The notes under the pieces were generated by a model that searched no databases, was not told the origin of the DNA, and was given only the letters and a program-made list of their open reading frames with translations. From the NCBI GenBank assembly GCA_026989145.1, contig JALSJU010000112.1, positions 1-43,009 on the forward strand: a stretch of DNA of 43,009 bases, in the 5' to 3' direction. The number at the start of each line of letters is the position of its first letter. Within the stretch, counting starts at the first letter, position 1. Both the position numbers and the translations under genes were made by a program. Of this stretch, positions 26,856 to 34,671 are shown in pieces. The stretch is from Thiotrichaceae bacterium. Lineage in GTDB: Bacteria; Pseudomonadota; Gammaproteobacteria; Thiotrichales; Thiotrichaceae.

Positions 26856-28218
26856 AACCCAGTACACCTGCCGTGATTGTGGCGCGGTACACAATAAATG
26901 GAATGGTCAATGTAGTGATTGTGAGGCATGGAATACGCTAGAAGAAAGTGTCGCAAAAAGTACCTCGGCCAATGCTATCGCTAATGCGCAAACCAGTCGT
27001 TTCCAAAATTACTCAGGTGATGTTAGCCAAATTAAATCCATTAGCGAAATTGATTTAAAGCAGATTCCACGTGCTACTACCGGTATATCTGAGTTGGATA
27101 GGGTGCTTGGAGGTGGTTTAGTGCAAGGCTCTGTTACCTTGATTGGTGGTGACCCCGGTATTGGGAAATCCACTATTTTAATTCAAACGATGTCGAGTCT
27201 TGGTGAAATGCGATCCTTGTATGTAACGGGTGAAGAATCCTTACAACAAGTCTCGATGCGTGCTAAGCGTTTAAAGCTGAATACTGATCCGCTACGGCTA
27301 CTGACTGAAACTTGTGTCGAACGCATTATCGAACATGCTAGCCATGAAAAACCTGATGTTATGGTGATTGACTCGATTCAAACGATTCATACGGAAGAAT
27401 TAACCTCAGCACCGGGATCTGTTAGCCAAGTGCGAGAAGCCACCGCAAGGCTGACACGCTTTGCCAAACAGACTAACACTTCGCTGTTTATTGCAGGGCA
27501 TGTGACCAAAGAAGGTACTTTGGCAGGGCCAAGAGTGCTTGAGCATATGGTCGATACAGTGCTTTATTTTGAAGGTGATCCTGGTGGGCGCTATCGCATT
27601 TTACGTGCAGTCAAAAACCGCTTTGGTGCAGTTAATGAATTGGGTGTTTTTGCGATGACTGAAACGGGGTTGATCGGTGTAAACAATCCTTCAGCGATAT
27701 TTTTATCTCGTCATGAAGAGCCTGTGCCGGGTAGTATTATCATGGTTACCCGCGAAGGTACTCGCCCATTATTGGTAGAAGTGCAAGCGCTGGTTGATGA
27801 TAGTCACGGGCAGCAAGCAAGGCGCGTGGTGCTAGGGTTGGAGCAAAATAGAATCGCCATGTTATTGGCGGTACTACATCGTCACGGCGGTGTTTCTATG
27901 TTTGATCAAGACGTCTTTTTAAATGTTGTCGGTGGCATGAAAATAACCGAAACAGCCGCTGATTTACCGATGATACTGGCGGCGCTTTCAAGCTTTAGAG
28001 GGCGGCCACATCCAGCGGACTTAATTGTGTTTGGTGAGATCGGCCTTGCCGGTGAAATTCGCCCCGTTCCCAATGGAGAGGAACGCCTCAAAGAAGCCTT
28101 TAAGCATGGCTTTAAACGCGCCATTATACCCAAAGGGAATATGCCGCAATCGCCAATTAAAGGCATGAAAATAATGACGGCGCAACGTCTAGAACAGGCC
28201 TTGGAATACTTGGATTAG
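26842..28218 (+). CDS. radA: DNA repair protein RadA (Sms)
   Basis: 458 aa from the ATG at 26842, which has AAGGAA six bases upstream and lies inside the end of the preceding gene; an upstream in-frame extension is an overlap artefact. Zinc finger Cys10, Cys13, Cys24, Cys27; RecA-like core with GGDPGIGKST; the RadA motif KNRFG; and a C-terminal Lon-protease-like domain (ADLPMILAALSSFRGRP, FGEIGLAGEIRPV). RadA is a hexameric helicase that promotes branch migration in recombination. Confidence 0.97.
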   Translation: MAKVKTQYTCRDCGAVHNKWNGQCSDCEAWNTLEESVAKSTSANAIANAQTSRFQNYSGDVSQIKSISEIDLKQIPRATTGISELDRVLGGGLVQGSVTLIGGDPGIGKSTILIQTMSSLGEMRSLYVTGEESLQQVSMRAKRLKLNTDPLRLLTETCVERIIEHASHEKPDVMVIDSIQTIHTEELTSAPGSVSQVREATARLTRFAKQTNTSLFIAGHVTKEGTLAGPRVLEHMVDTVLYFEGDPGGRYRILRAVKNRFGAVNELGVFAMTETGLIGVNNPSAIFLSRHEEPVPGSIIMVTREGTRPLLVEVQALVDDSHGQQARRVVLGLEQNRIAMLLAVLHRHGGVSMFDQDVFLNVVGGMKITETAADLPMILAALSSFRGRPHPADLIVFGEIGLAGEIRPVPNGEERLKEAFKHGFKRAIIPKGNMPQSPIKGMKIMTAQRLEQALEYLD

Positions 28219-28286
28219 TAATTATCTGTTTACTCAAAATTGGATAAGGTATAATTTGGCGTGTCAAAAAACTCGATTAAATTAAT

Positions 28287-29114
28287 ATGCGCCTTCTACA
28301 AAAAAAAATAATTCCACAGCTAACTTTTTTATGTTTAACAACTGTGGTTATCAGTCTGTCTGCTTGCAGTACGACTACAAAAAAGTCTGCTGAAAGTTCA
28401 TTGACGCTCACTGATGTTGAAAAGACTTTAGGAAATAAAGAAACTAACAAACAGCGTGTCGCACATGATCGCTTTGAACACCTAAACCGTAAGATATACC
28501 GCGCTAATATTGCGATTGATAACGCCTTATTAAAGCCGGTAGCCAAGGTATATAATCGCTTTACGCCGCAAATTGTTGATGATTCTATTACCAATGTGTT
28601 TGCTAACTTTGATGATGTTGGCAACGCGATTAATAACTTACTGCAATTGAAAGTAGGTGATGCGCTTAAAGATACGGAGCGGGTTATCTTCAATTCAACG
28701 TTTGGTATTGCCGGTATTTTTGATATTGCAACAGAAATGGGTTTACCCAAGCACCATGAAGATTTTGGGCAAACCTTAGCGCGCTGGGGTGTACCTGCTG
28801 GGCCTTATATTATGTTGCCTTTACTAGGCCCATCAACCTTGCGGGATGCAACCGCAAAATTGACGGTTGATCAGCTGACTAAACCCGAAGCGTATAGCAA
28901 ATACCCATATCAGCTTTTAGTCGTAGATAAGCTGGATCAACGTGCTGATCTACTTTCTGCAGAAGATGTGCTTAAGGTCTTTTCAGATGACCAGTATAGT
29001 GTGTTGCGTGATGCATGGTTACAACGTCGAATAAGCTTGATACGTGATGGCAAGGTCGATAAAAAAGCGGATGATGATATGATTGATGCGCTTGAAGACA
29101 TGGATTCGGAGTAA
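28287..29114 (+). CDS. mlaA: MlaA (VacJ) outer-membrane phospholipid transport lipoprotein
   Basis: 275 aa. Lipoprotein signal with lipobox LSAC (Cys27). The body has DRFEHLNRKIYRANIAIDN, then DDVGNAINNLLQLKVGDAL, FNSTFGIAGIFDIATEMG and FGQTLARWGVPAGPYIMLPLLGPSTLRD, all diagnostic for MlaA. It sits in the outer membrane with porins and passes phospholipids to MlaC to keep lipid asymmetry. The other mla genes are not here, as usual for mlaA. An Asp-rich tail follows the domain. The next gene begins eight bases after the stop. Confidence 0.96.
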   Translation: MRLLQKKIIPQLTFLCLTTVVISLSACSTTTKKSAESSLTLTDVEKTLGNKETNKQRVAHDRFEHLNRKIYRANIAIDNALLKPVAKVYNRFTPQIVDDSITNVFANFDDVGNAINNLLQLKVGDALKDTERVIFNSTFGIAGIFDIATEMGLPKHHEDFGQTLARWGVPAGPYIMLPLLGPSTLRDATAKLTVDQLTKPEAYSKYPYQLLVVDKLDQRADLLSAEDVLKVFSDDQYSVLRDAWLQRRISLIRDGKVDKKADDDMIDALEDMDSE

Positions 29115-29122
29115 TCGTTAGC

Positions 29123-30568
29123 ATGAGCAGCAAACAAAATAGCATTCATATTCTCGGCATCTGTGGCACTTTTATGGGCGGTATTGCGCTATTGGCGCGT
29201 GAAGCTGGGGTGATTGTCAGTGGCTCCGACGAGAATGTATACCCTCCCATGAGTACACTGCTGGAAGAGCAAGGCGTAGAAATTCTCAAAGGTTTTAAAA
29301 CCGAGCACCTTGAAAATAATTTTGATGAAACTAAAGATAAAGTTGTTGTAGGCAATGTGATGACCCGTGGCAAGCCAGTAGTCGAACACATGCTAAATCG
29401 CAACTTACCTTATACATCTGGCCCGCAATGGTTGTATGAAAATATCTTGAAAGATCGCTGGGTGCTGGCGGTTTCAGGTACTCATGGTAAAACTACCACA
29501 GCTAGTATTCTTGCATGGATTCTAGAGTATGCGGGTTTAAAACCTGGTTTTTTAATCGGCGGCGTACCAGAGAATTTTGGCGTGTCGGCACGCTTGGGTG
29601 ATAGCTCGTTTTTTGTGGTTGAAGCGGATGAGTATGATACAGCCTTTTTTGATAAGCGCTCTAAGTTTGTGCATTATCATCCAAAGACTTTGGTAATGAA
29701 TAATCTTGAGTATGACCATGCAGATATTTTTCCTAATTTAGAAGCGATTAAAGTCCAATTTCATCATTTAATGCGTATGGTACCGAGTGAAGGCTTGGTG
29801 GTGAGTAATACTGATGAGCAGAATTTAGACGATGTATTAGAACGTGGTTGCTGGACACCGGTAGAAGGCTTTTCAGGCAAAAGTGATGCTACCAATCAAT
29901 CAGCCTGGTCAGCGAATTACATTAACGCTGATGGTGGTGAGTTTGAGGTTTTGTTTAAGGGTGAAGCGCAAGGCACTGTCAGTTGGGATTTACTCGGCGA
30001 GCACAATGTTAGTAACGCCTTAGCTGCGATTGCAGCAGCTCGTCATGCGGGTGTGCCGGTGGAACATGCGATTAAAGCTTTAGCAGAATTTAAAGGCATT
30101 AAACGCCGTATGGAGTTACGTGGCGAGGTCAATAGTATTCGCGTGTATGATGACTTTGCACATCACCCGACTGCTATTGAAACTACCTTAAAAGGTTTAC
30201 GCAAAAATTTAGCGGGCATCTCAGCAGAGGGCAGGGATGAAGAGAATAACCCGCAAAAAATCATTGCCATTTTAGAACCACGCTCAAATACTATGCGCCT
30301 TGGAACACATAAAAAAGCCTTAGCAGATTCATTACAAGAAGCGGATCAAGTTTTCCTCTTTCAACCTGAGGGCATGGATTGGGATATGAATGACGTGCTG
30401 GAATCGCTAGGAGAAAACGCCAGCATTACCAGTAATATTGATGAACTCGTGATCAATGCAGTTATGAGCGCCCATCCTAATGATCAAATTTTGGTGATGA
30501 GTAACGGCGGTTTCGGTGGTATTCATGAAAAGTTATTGATTGCACTGGAGCAGAAATACCAAGTATGA
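29123..30568 (+). CDS. mpl: UDP-MurNAc:L-Ala-gamma-D-Glu-meso-DAP ligase
   Basis: 481 aa Mur-ligase. An N-terminal Rossmann part (HILGICGTFMGGIALLAREAG) is followed by the ATP-binding GTHGKTTTASILAW, VVEADEYDTAFFDKRSKF, and the C-terminal DDFAHHPTAIETTLKGL. The enzyme joins recycled murein tripeptide to UDP-MurNAc, which spares de novo synthesis. The DEYDTAFFDKRSK segment separates Mpl from MurC. It overlaps ubiX by four bases (ATGA). Confidence 0.96.
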   Translation: MSSKQNSIHILGICGTFMGGIALLAREAGVIVSGSDENVYPPMSTLLEEQGVEILKGFKTEHLENNFDETKDKVVVGNVMTRGKPVVEHMLNRNLPYTSGPQWLYENILKDRWVLAVSGTHGKTTTASILAWILEYAGLKPGFLIGGVPENFGVSARLGDSSFFVVEADEYDTAFFDKRSKFVHYHPKTLVMNNLEYDHADIFPNLEAIKVQFHHLMRMVPSEGLVVSNTDEQNLDDVLERGCWTPVEGFSGKSDATNQSAWSANYINADGGEFEVLFKGEAQGTVSWDLLGEHNVSNALAAIAAARHAGVPVEHAIKALAEFKGIKRRMELRGEVNSIRVYDDFAHHPTAIETTLKGLRKNLAGISAEGRDEENNPQKIIAILEPRSNTMRLGTHKKALADSLQEADQVFLFQPEGMDWDMNDVLESLGENASITSNIDELVINAVMSAHPNDQILVMSNGGFGGIHEKLLIALEQKYQV

Positions 30569-31188
30569 GTGATACGCAAAATTCAACAAATAAAAGTGTC
30601 ACCTTAATCATGACAGGAGCCTCAGGTGCACAATATGGTTTGCGCTTACTAGAAGAGCTGGTTAAGGCAGAAAGACAAATCTACCTGCTATTATCACGCC
30701 CTGCGCAAATCGTTATTAATATGGAAACTGATTTAAAACTGCCTTCACGGGCTAGCGAAGTTGAAGCGTTTTTTACAAAAAAATACGCAGCTAAAACAGG
30801 GCAAATCCAAGTCTTTGAAAAAGAGCAATGGATGGCACCTATCGCCAGCGGAAGCGGTGTTGCAGACGCTACAGTAGTCTGTCCATGTACCACAGGCACA
30901 CTGTCATCTATCGCCGTGGGCAGCAGTAAAAACCTGTTAGAGCGTGCAGCAGACGTCGCAATCAAAGAGCGTAAAAAATTAATTTTAGTGGTACGCGAAA
31001 CACCACTGTCAGATATTCATTTAGAAAACATGCTCAAACTCTCACGCATGGGCGTAGTGATTATGCCTTCCAATCCGGGTTTTTATAATAAACCAGCTAG
31101 CGTAGAAGATATTATTGATTTTATGGTCGCACGGGTATTAGATCATTTGTATATATCACATGATTTGATGCCGAAATGGGGCGAGTAG
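30565..31188 (+). CDS. ubiX: flavin prenyltransferase UbiX
   Basis: 207 aa flavoprotein of the UbiX/Pad1 family. MTGASGAQYGLRLLEEL is the N-terminal signature, with MAPIASGSGVADATVVCPCTTGTLSSIAVGSS and LVVRETPLSDIHLENMLKLS for the FMN and prenyl sites. It adds a dimethylallyl group to FMN to make the cofactor for UbiD in ubiquinone synthesis. The start overlaps the mpl stop by four bases, a translational coupling. Confidence 0.96.
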   Translation: MSDTQNSTNKSVTLIMTGASGAQYGLRLLEELVKAERQIYLLLSRPAQIVINMETDLKLPSRASEVEAFFTKKYAAKTGQIQVFEKEQWMAPIASGSGVADATVVCPCTTGTLSSIAVGSSKNLLERAADVAIKERKKLILVVRETPLSDIHLENMLKLSRMGVVIMPSNPGFYNKPASVEDIIDFMVARVLDHLYISHDLMPKWGE

Positions 31189-31204
31189 CCGTCTATTGTT
31201 CATA

Positions 31205-31900
31205 CTACTTAGCGTTATGTTTTCCCATCAGAACTATTCGTTCTGCGTTAGATATTGACATTTCTTGACTCTTAAGTAACCAGTACAGTGCAAAAGCCCA
31301 AATACCTGCAAGCTCTACAAAAAAAACATACTTTTCCATATCCTGCGTGAAAAAAGTAATAATAAGCGCAACAACGGGGGAGGCCACCAATAGTGCTCCA
31401 AGCATCCTATACTTTTTAAGAAAGTTAGCTTCCATCTGCTTATCATTAAGGTAAGTCAATGTACTTTTTGTACATACCAAACTTACATAAGCGATAGAAA
31501 GAAACAATATAACGGCACTGACTCCATGTAAATTTATCGACCCACAGTTTGGCCAACACTCATAATCCATCGGTACAAGCGCAACAATAACGGCACTAAG
31601 CCCCGCGATATTTAATGCGATATTTTCTTTAACTGTGAAACCCTTGTATAAATATAATAAAATTCCGATGGAAAAAAGTAATCCCACAAACCAAGCTCGC
31701 ATGGGAAAAGTTCTCATGGTTGGATCGTCTGCGGCCAACGAAAAATAGTAGTGACTCAATGTATTTTCAAGTTCAATCCCATATACAAAACGACCAACCG
31801 CATAAAGAAGAATAGGGTATAAAAAAGCAAGTGCTGCTATCCCATACCTAAGTGAGATATAAGTACCGAAGATATGCTCATGAAGTTTATGTGAATCCAT
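31205..31900 (-). CDS. polytopic membrane protein of unknown function
   Basis: 231 aa from the ATG at 31900, chosen because GGGGA lies six bases upstream; an ATG at 31912 and a TTG at 31921 are alternatives. It has about six membrane helices. Recognisable points are LSHYYFS and FPMRAWFVGLLFSIGILLYLYKG near the N-terminus, a Cys pair in DYECWPNCGSINLHG in a loop, and a last helix FFVELAGIWAFALYWLLKS. I cannot name the family. It converges with ubiX with 16 bases between the stops. Confidence 0.7.
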   Translation of the reverse strand: MDSHKLHEHIFGTYISLRYGIAALAFLYPILLYAVGRFVYGIELENTLSHYYFSLAADDPTMRTFPMRAWFVGLLFSIGILLYLYKGFTVKENIALNIAGLSAVIVALVPMDYECWPNCGSINLHGVSAVILFLSIAYVSLVCTKSTLTYLNDKQMEANFLKKYRMLGALLVASPVVALIITFFTQDMEKYVFFVELAGIWAFALYWLLKSQEMSISNAERIVLMGKHNAK

Positions 31901-32033
31901 TGTTTTCCCCATTGCGCCCAAGAAGTAAAATTATAGCAATCCGATTCTTGAAAAGTCTCAATCTAGCATAAGTTTAAAACTACAAGCGTTCAACTAGAAT
32001 TCAGCATGACAATGCGACTCAATACGAGCGTAG

Positions 32034-32372
32034 AGCGAAAATTGGTTAAATATCAGGGTTTTCAGAGTCATTTTTTGGGTTATAGAAGGAGGATATGCTG
32101 ATATTTTTGAGGAGCTTCTGCATATTGCCAATGAAATGATTTTCTTAGATTTGCCGGCAGAAGCTTGTGCAAAAGAATGCACGAAATCGAGCATGGGAGC
32201 CTCACGAATATGATTCAAAAGAGGTTCAGGATAATAATTAACTATGCTTCTTAGTTGGATACTGGGTTATTATTCAAGAGATGATTCCTTTTCAAAGTTA
32301 TCGCATGATAAGCTCTTTAATCAGTTTTCCGGTAGGAAAATAAAGTTTACCTGCAATCAGAAGTACACATAA
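32034..32372 (+). pseudogene. decayed P-loop kinase-like (AAA/adenylate-kinase-like) gene, C-terminal part in three frames
   Basis: No intact frame exists, but three consecutive plus-strand segments join into one protein-like sequence. Frame A (32034-32174) gives VIEGGYADIFEELLHIANE, then MIFLDLPAEACA. After one extra A in the A-run near 32171-32174, frame B (about 32173-32238) gives NARNRAWEPHEYDSKEVQDN. After loss of one base near 32238 the first frame returns (32244-32372) with MLLSWILGYYSRDDSFSKLS, then HDKLFNQFSGRKIKFT and a stop. WEPHKYxSKExQD followed by LLxW...Y..R.D..S is a pattern I recall from small P-loop kinase-like proteins annotated as AAA ATPases. A TAG at 32031 precedes it and no P-loop is found upstream, so the 5' half is lost or worse decayed. 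Confidence 0.6.
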
Positions 32373-32401
32373 CAAGTTCCTCCAGTGGAAAAAGTTAAAA
32401 T

Positions 32402-32854
32402 ATGTCTAAAATTGATATTCGTAAAGCAAAGCCAAATGATATAAAAGACATCATTAAACTTTGCGAACTTCATGCCAATTTCGAAGGTGTTGAGTATAAC
32501 GTTGATGGAAAAGAAGCAAAACTTAGCAAATGTTTGTTTCAGGAAAACCCAGTATTGAATTGTATAGTTGCAGAAAGAAACGGAATATTGCTTGGCTATG
32601 CAACAGCAACAAAAGAGCTATCAACATGGGATGCCGATTACTTTTTACATATGGACTGTTTGTATATTTTGGAGCAAGCACGAGGTGAAAAGCTAGGCAC
32701 TAGATTCATGGCTAGTATTAAAGGGTTGGCTAAACAACTACACTGCTCCCATATTCAGTGGCAACCCCCCGACAATAACTTTGGGGCTATTAGTTTTTAT
32801 AAAAAATGTGGTGCGACTAGTAAGGATAAAGTTAGATTTTTCTTATCCGTTTAA
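32402..32854 (+). CDS. GNAT-family N-acetyltransferase
   Basis: 150 aa, single GNAT fold. The N-terminal IDIRKAKPNDIKDIIKLCELH, then CIVAERNGILLGYATATKEL, the acetyl-CoA loop EQARGEKLGTRFMASIKGLA (Q/RxxGxG variant RGEKLG), and a final NNFGAISFYKKCGATSKDK. Acceptor unknown; GNATs act on amines of proteins, antibiotics or small molecules. It starts 29 bases after the end of the P-loop pseudogene. No strong ribosome binding site is visible. Confidence 0.85.
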   Translation: MSKIDIRKAKPNDIKDIIKLCELHANFEGVEYNVDGKEAKLSKCLFQENPVLNCIVAERNGILLGYATATKELSTWDADYFLHMDCLYILEQARGEKLGTRFMASIKGLAKQLHCSHIQWQPPDNNFGAISFYKKCGATSKDKVRFFLSV

Positions 32855-32937
32855 ATTTAGTCATCGCTACACGTGAAGGCTTATTTTTATAATTAAATCC
32901 AAGTATAACATATGGGATATAGTTTTGACTTTGAATC

Positions 32938-32965
32938 CAGTAACTCTGGATTCCCAGAGTTACTG
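32938..32965. terminator. perfect hairpin between the GNAT and UspA-fusion genes
   Basis: Twelve-base perfect stem (CAGTAACTCTGG and complement, 32938-32949 and 32954-32965) with a four-base loop, touching the stop of the leftward UspA-fusion gene. There is no T-tract on either strand, so it may be a terminator-like or RNA-stabilising hairpin rather than a classic Rho-independent terminator. Confidence 0.5.
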
Positions 32966-33793
32966 TTAAACCACTGTCAACACATCACAAGGTGCGTGAT
33001 TAATAACACCATTGGTGGCAGATCCTAATAAACGAGAAAGTCCTCGTTTACCATGTGACCCCATGACGATTAAATCGACGTTATTCTGCTTTGCAAACTC
33101 AATAATATGATCGACAGGGTGACCAGAAATTATTTCTGTTGAGATGAGTTCTTTAGAGTAGTCAATGGATTTTAGTTGTTGATCTAACTGTTTATTTATT
33201 CTTGCTAAATTTTTCTTTTCGAATTCGGGGTTTTCTGTGATTAGCGGTACTGCTAGCTCACCAAGGCTTGGGTAAATATCCACAGAAAGTAGCTCTGCTG
33301 CATGTAATACTGTAATTTTTGATTGAAAGGGTGCGCCTAACTCAGTAGCCTTTTTTAAAGCATCTTGAGAAAAGCTGGAGAAGTCATTGGCAACTAAAAT
33401 ATGCCTGTAGCCTTTGTATTCATCTCTTTCTGCTTTATTTTTAACTTCGTTAAGCCAAGATAAGGCTATTGAGGTATCGTCAAAATAACGCACTTTAGTT
33501 GCTAAAAAAAGGTTACCCAGTTCAGCCATTACCTGTTCCCATAGCGATTTACCAACAATAGCGATACGCAAAAAATCATCATCGTGGTTAAAGCCGATCT
33601 TTAGGTCTTCCCACGCAGCCTTTGCAGTCCAACCATCAAAGTCCTTTAATTTGATTAGCAACGATAAAGGTCGTTCTTTTTTAAGTAGCTGATCAAGCTT
33701 GGGACGAAATTCGGCATAATCAGCTTCGACCAGCTTACCGCTGACTTCAAAAGCAAAAATATGTGCTTCATTAATGGGGATTTCAGTAATCAT
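32966..33793 (-). CDS. SpoIIAA-like (STAS) / universal stress protein fusion
   Basis: 275 aa, two domains. Residues 1-118 (FAFEVSGKLVEADYAEF, LIKLKDFDGWTAKAAWED, DDDFLRIAIVGKSLWEQV) match the SpoIIAA-like/DUF3478 fold. Residues 128-275 are a UspA domain: HILVANDFSSFSQDALKKA at its start and VMGSHGKRGLSRLLGSATNG near its end, which carries the G-x2-G-x9-G-(S/T) ATP-binding pattern. Usp domains of this type bind ATP and respond to starvation or redox stress. An AAGGAG ribosome binding site precedes the ATG. It lies 39 bases after the coiled-coil gene at 33833 on the same strand, likely one operon. Confidence 0.85.
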   Translation of the reverse strand: MITEIPINEAHIFAFEVSGKLVEADYAEFRPKLDQLLKKERPLSLLIKLKDFDGWTAKAAWEDLKIGFNHDDDFLRIAIVGKSLWEQVMAELGNLFLATKVRYFDDTSIALSWLNEVKNKAERDEYKGYRHILVANDFSSFSQDALKKATELGAPFQSKITVLHAAELLSVDIYPSLGELAVPLITENPEFEKKNLARINKQLDQQLKSIDYSKELISTEIISGHPVDHIIEFAKQNNVDLIVMGSHGKRGLSRLLGSATNGVINHAPCDVLTVV

Positions 33794-33832
33794 GATATTC
33801 TCCTTGCTGAATACTTAGTCAGTAGTTACGGG

Positions 33833-34459
33833 TCACATCTGATGAGATATATTTTTGTGGAATTCGTGCACAGCATCACAAATCTCTTGGTTCTTTTGAG
33901 CCAACTGGTCATGCTCATTTTGCTCGGTTGTATTTTTAATAACTGATTGACTGTATTTTGTAGTTTCTCTCATATTTTTACGGACAAAGGCTCGTATTGA
34001 ATCGAGCTGCTTTAAGGCTGATTCATAATCCCCTTGCCACTGCATAGCATCATTAAACCAGCGTTGTTGCTGATCAGACTGGCTACTTGCATCCGTTGAC
34101 ATGCGTTCACGCAACTCTTGGCTAAACTCGGTTAATTCAACGCGTGTTTTATCGGCAACTTTTGATAAGCTATTCCAAATGCTATCAGCTAAATAAGCGG
34201 CATCATAAGATAAATTCTCTTTTAAACTCTGATTTAACTGGTGGCTGGCTTCCCCAATATCAGACAAGTTTGATTTTATCTCGCTACTGATGTGCTCAAC
34301 TTCTTCTCGGCTAAGCTCACGCAATTCACTGAGTTTCTCTTCGGCTTCTGCAAAGGCTTCTTTAAGTGGCTTTTTATCTTTATCAACAAGTTCTTCAACA
34401 TGCGACAGCATACTTTGATAAGCTTCTTGCAGAGTTTTCTGTACGGTTTTAGTGCCCAT
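33833..34459 (-). CDS. helical coiled-coil protein resembling the N-terminal part of DUF1451, zinc ribbon absent
   Basis: 208 aa, nearly all helix, acidic, no signal peptide or membrane segment. Residues 10-75 (AYQSMLSHVEELV..., AEAEEKLSELRELSREEVEHI) resemble the helical N-terminal part of DUF1451 zinc-ribbon proteins, and SLSKVADKTRVELTEFSQEL (about 100-120) also fits. The C-terminal Cys pairs of that family are missing; the only Cys is near the end. The tail is polar with many Gln and Asn. A CGGAG ribosome binding site precedes the ATG. Pairing with the UspA fusion suggests a stress role. Family placement is tentative. Confidence 0.65.
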   Translation of the reverse strand: MGTKTVQKTLQEAYQSMLSHVEELVDKDKKPLKEAFAEAEEKLSELRELSREEVEHISSEIKSNLSDIGEASHQLNQSLKENLSYDAAYLADSIWNSLSKVADKTRVELTEFSQELRERMSTDASSQSDQQQRWFNDAMQWQGDYESALKQLDSIRAFVRKNMRETTKYSQSVIKNTTEQNEHDQLAQKNQEICDAVHEFHKNISHQM

Positions 34460-34578
34460 GACGTTTACTCCGTTAAATTGTTCTGCTTATCTTTAATATA
34501 GAAGTAAATCTCGGAAAAGCCATGGATTTATGTCAAGGTTCTTTTCTTTGATAGCTATTTTTTCTTTTACTTGAATTG

Positions 34579-34606
34579 TTTGAACAAATAGCTGTCTCAA
34601 TATAAT
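34579..34606 (+). promoter_or_regulatory. candidate sigma-70 promoter for the lipoprotein at 34672
   Basis: TTTGAA at 34579-34584 and a perfect TATAAT at 34601-34606, spaced 16 bases, in the 212-base divergent gap between the coiled-coil gene and the lipoprotein gene. The -35 matches TTGACA only in part. Confidence 0.5.
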
Positions 34607-34671
34607 AGCTTTGTACATTTTTCGCTTTAAAAAGAATTGACTTCAAAGGTCATTTATTCAACTGGATAATT

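Noticed and set aside
31994-32218. 74-codon leftward open frame
   Set aside because: It lies antisense to the reconstructed P-loop pseudogene on the plus strand, which explains the codon pattern; it has no ribosome binding site or recognisable product.
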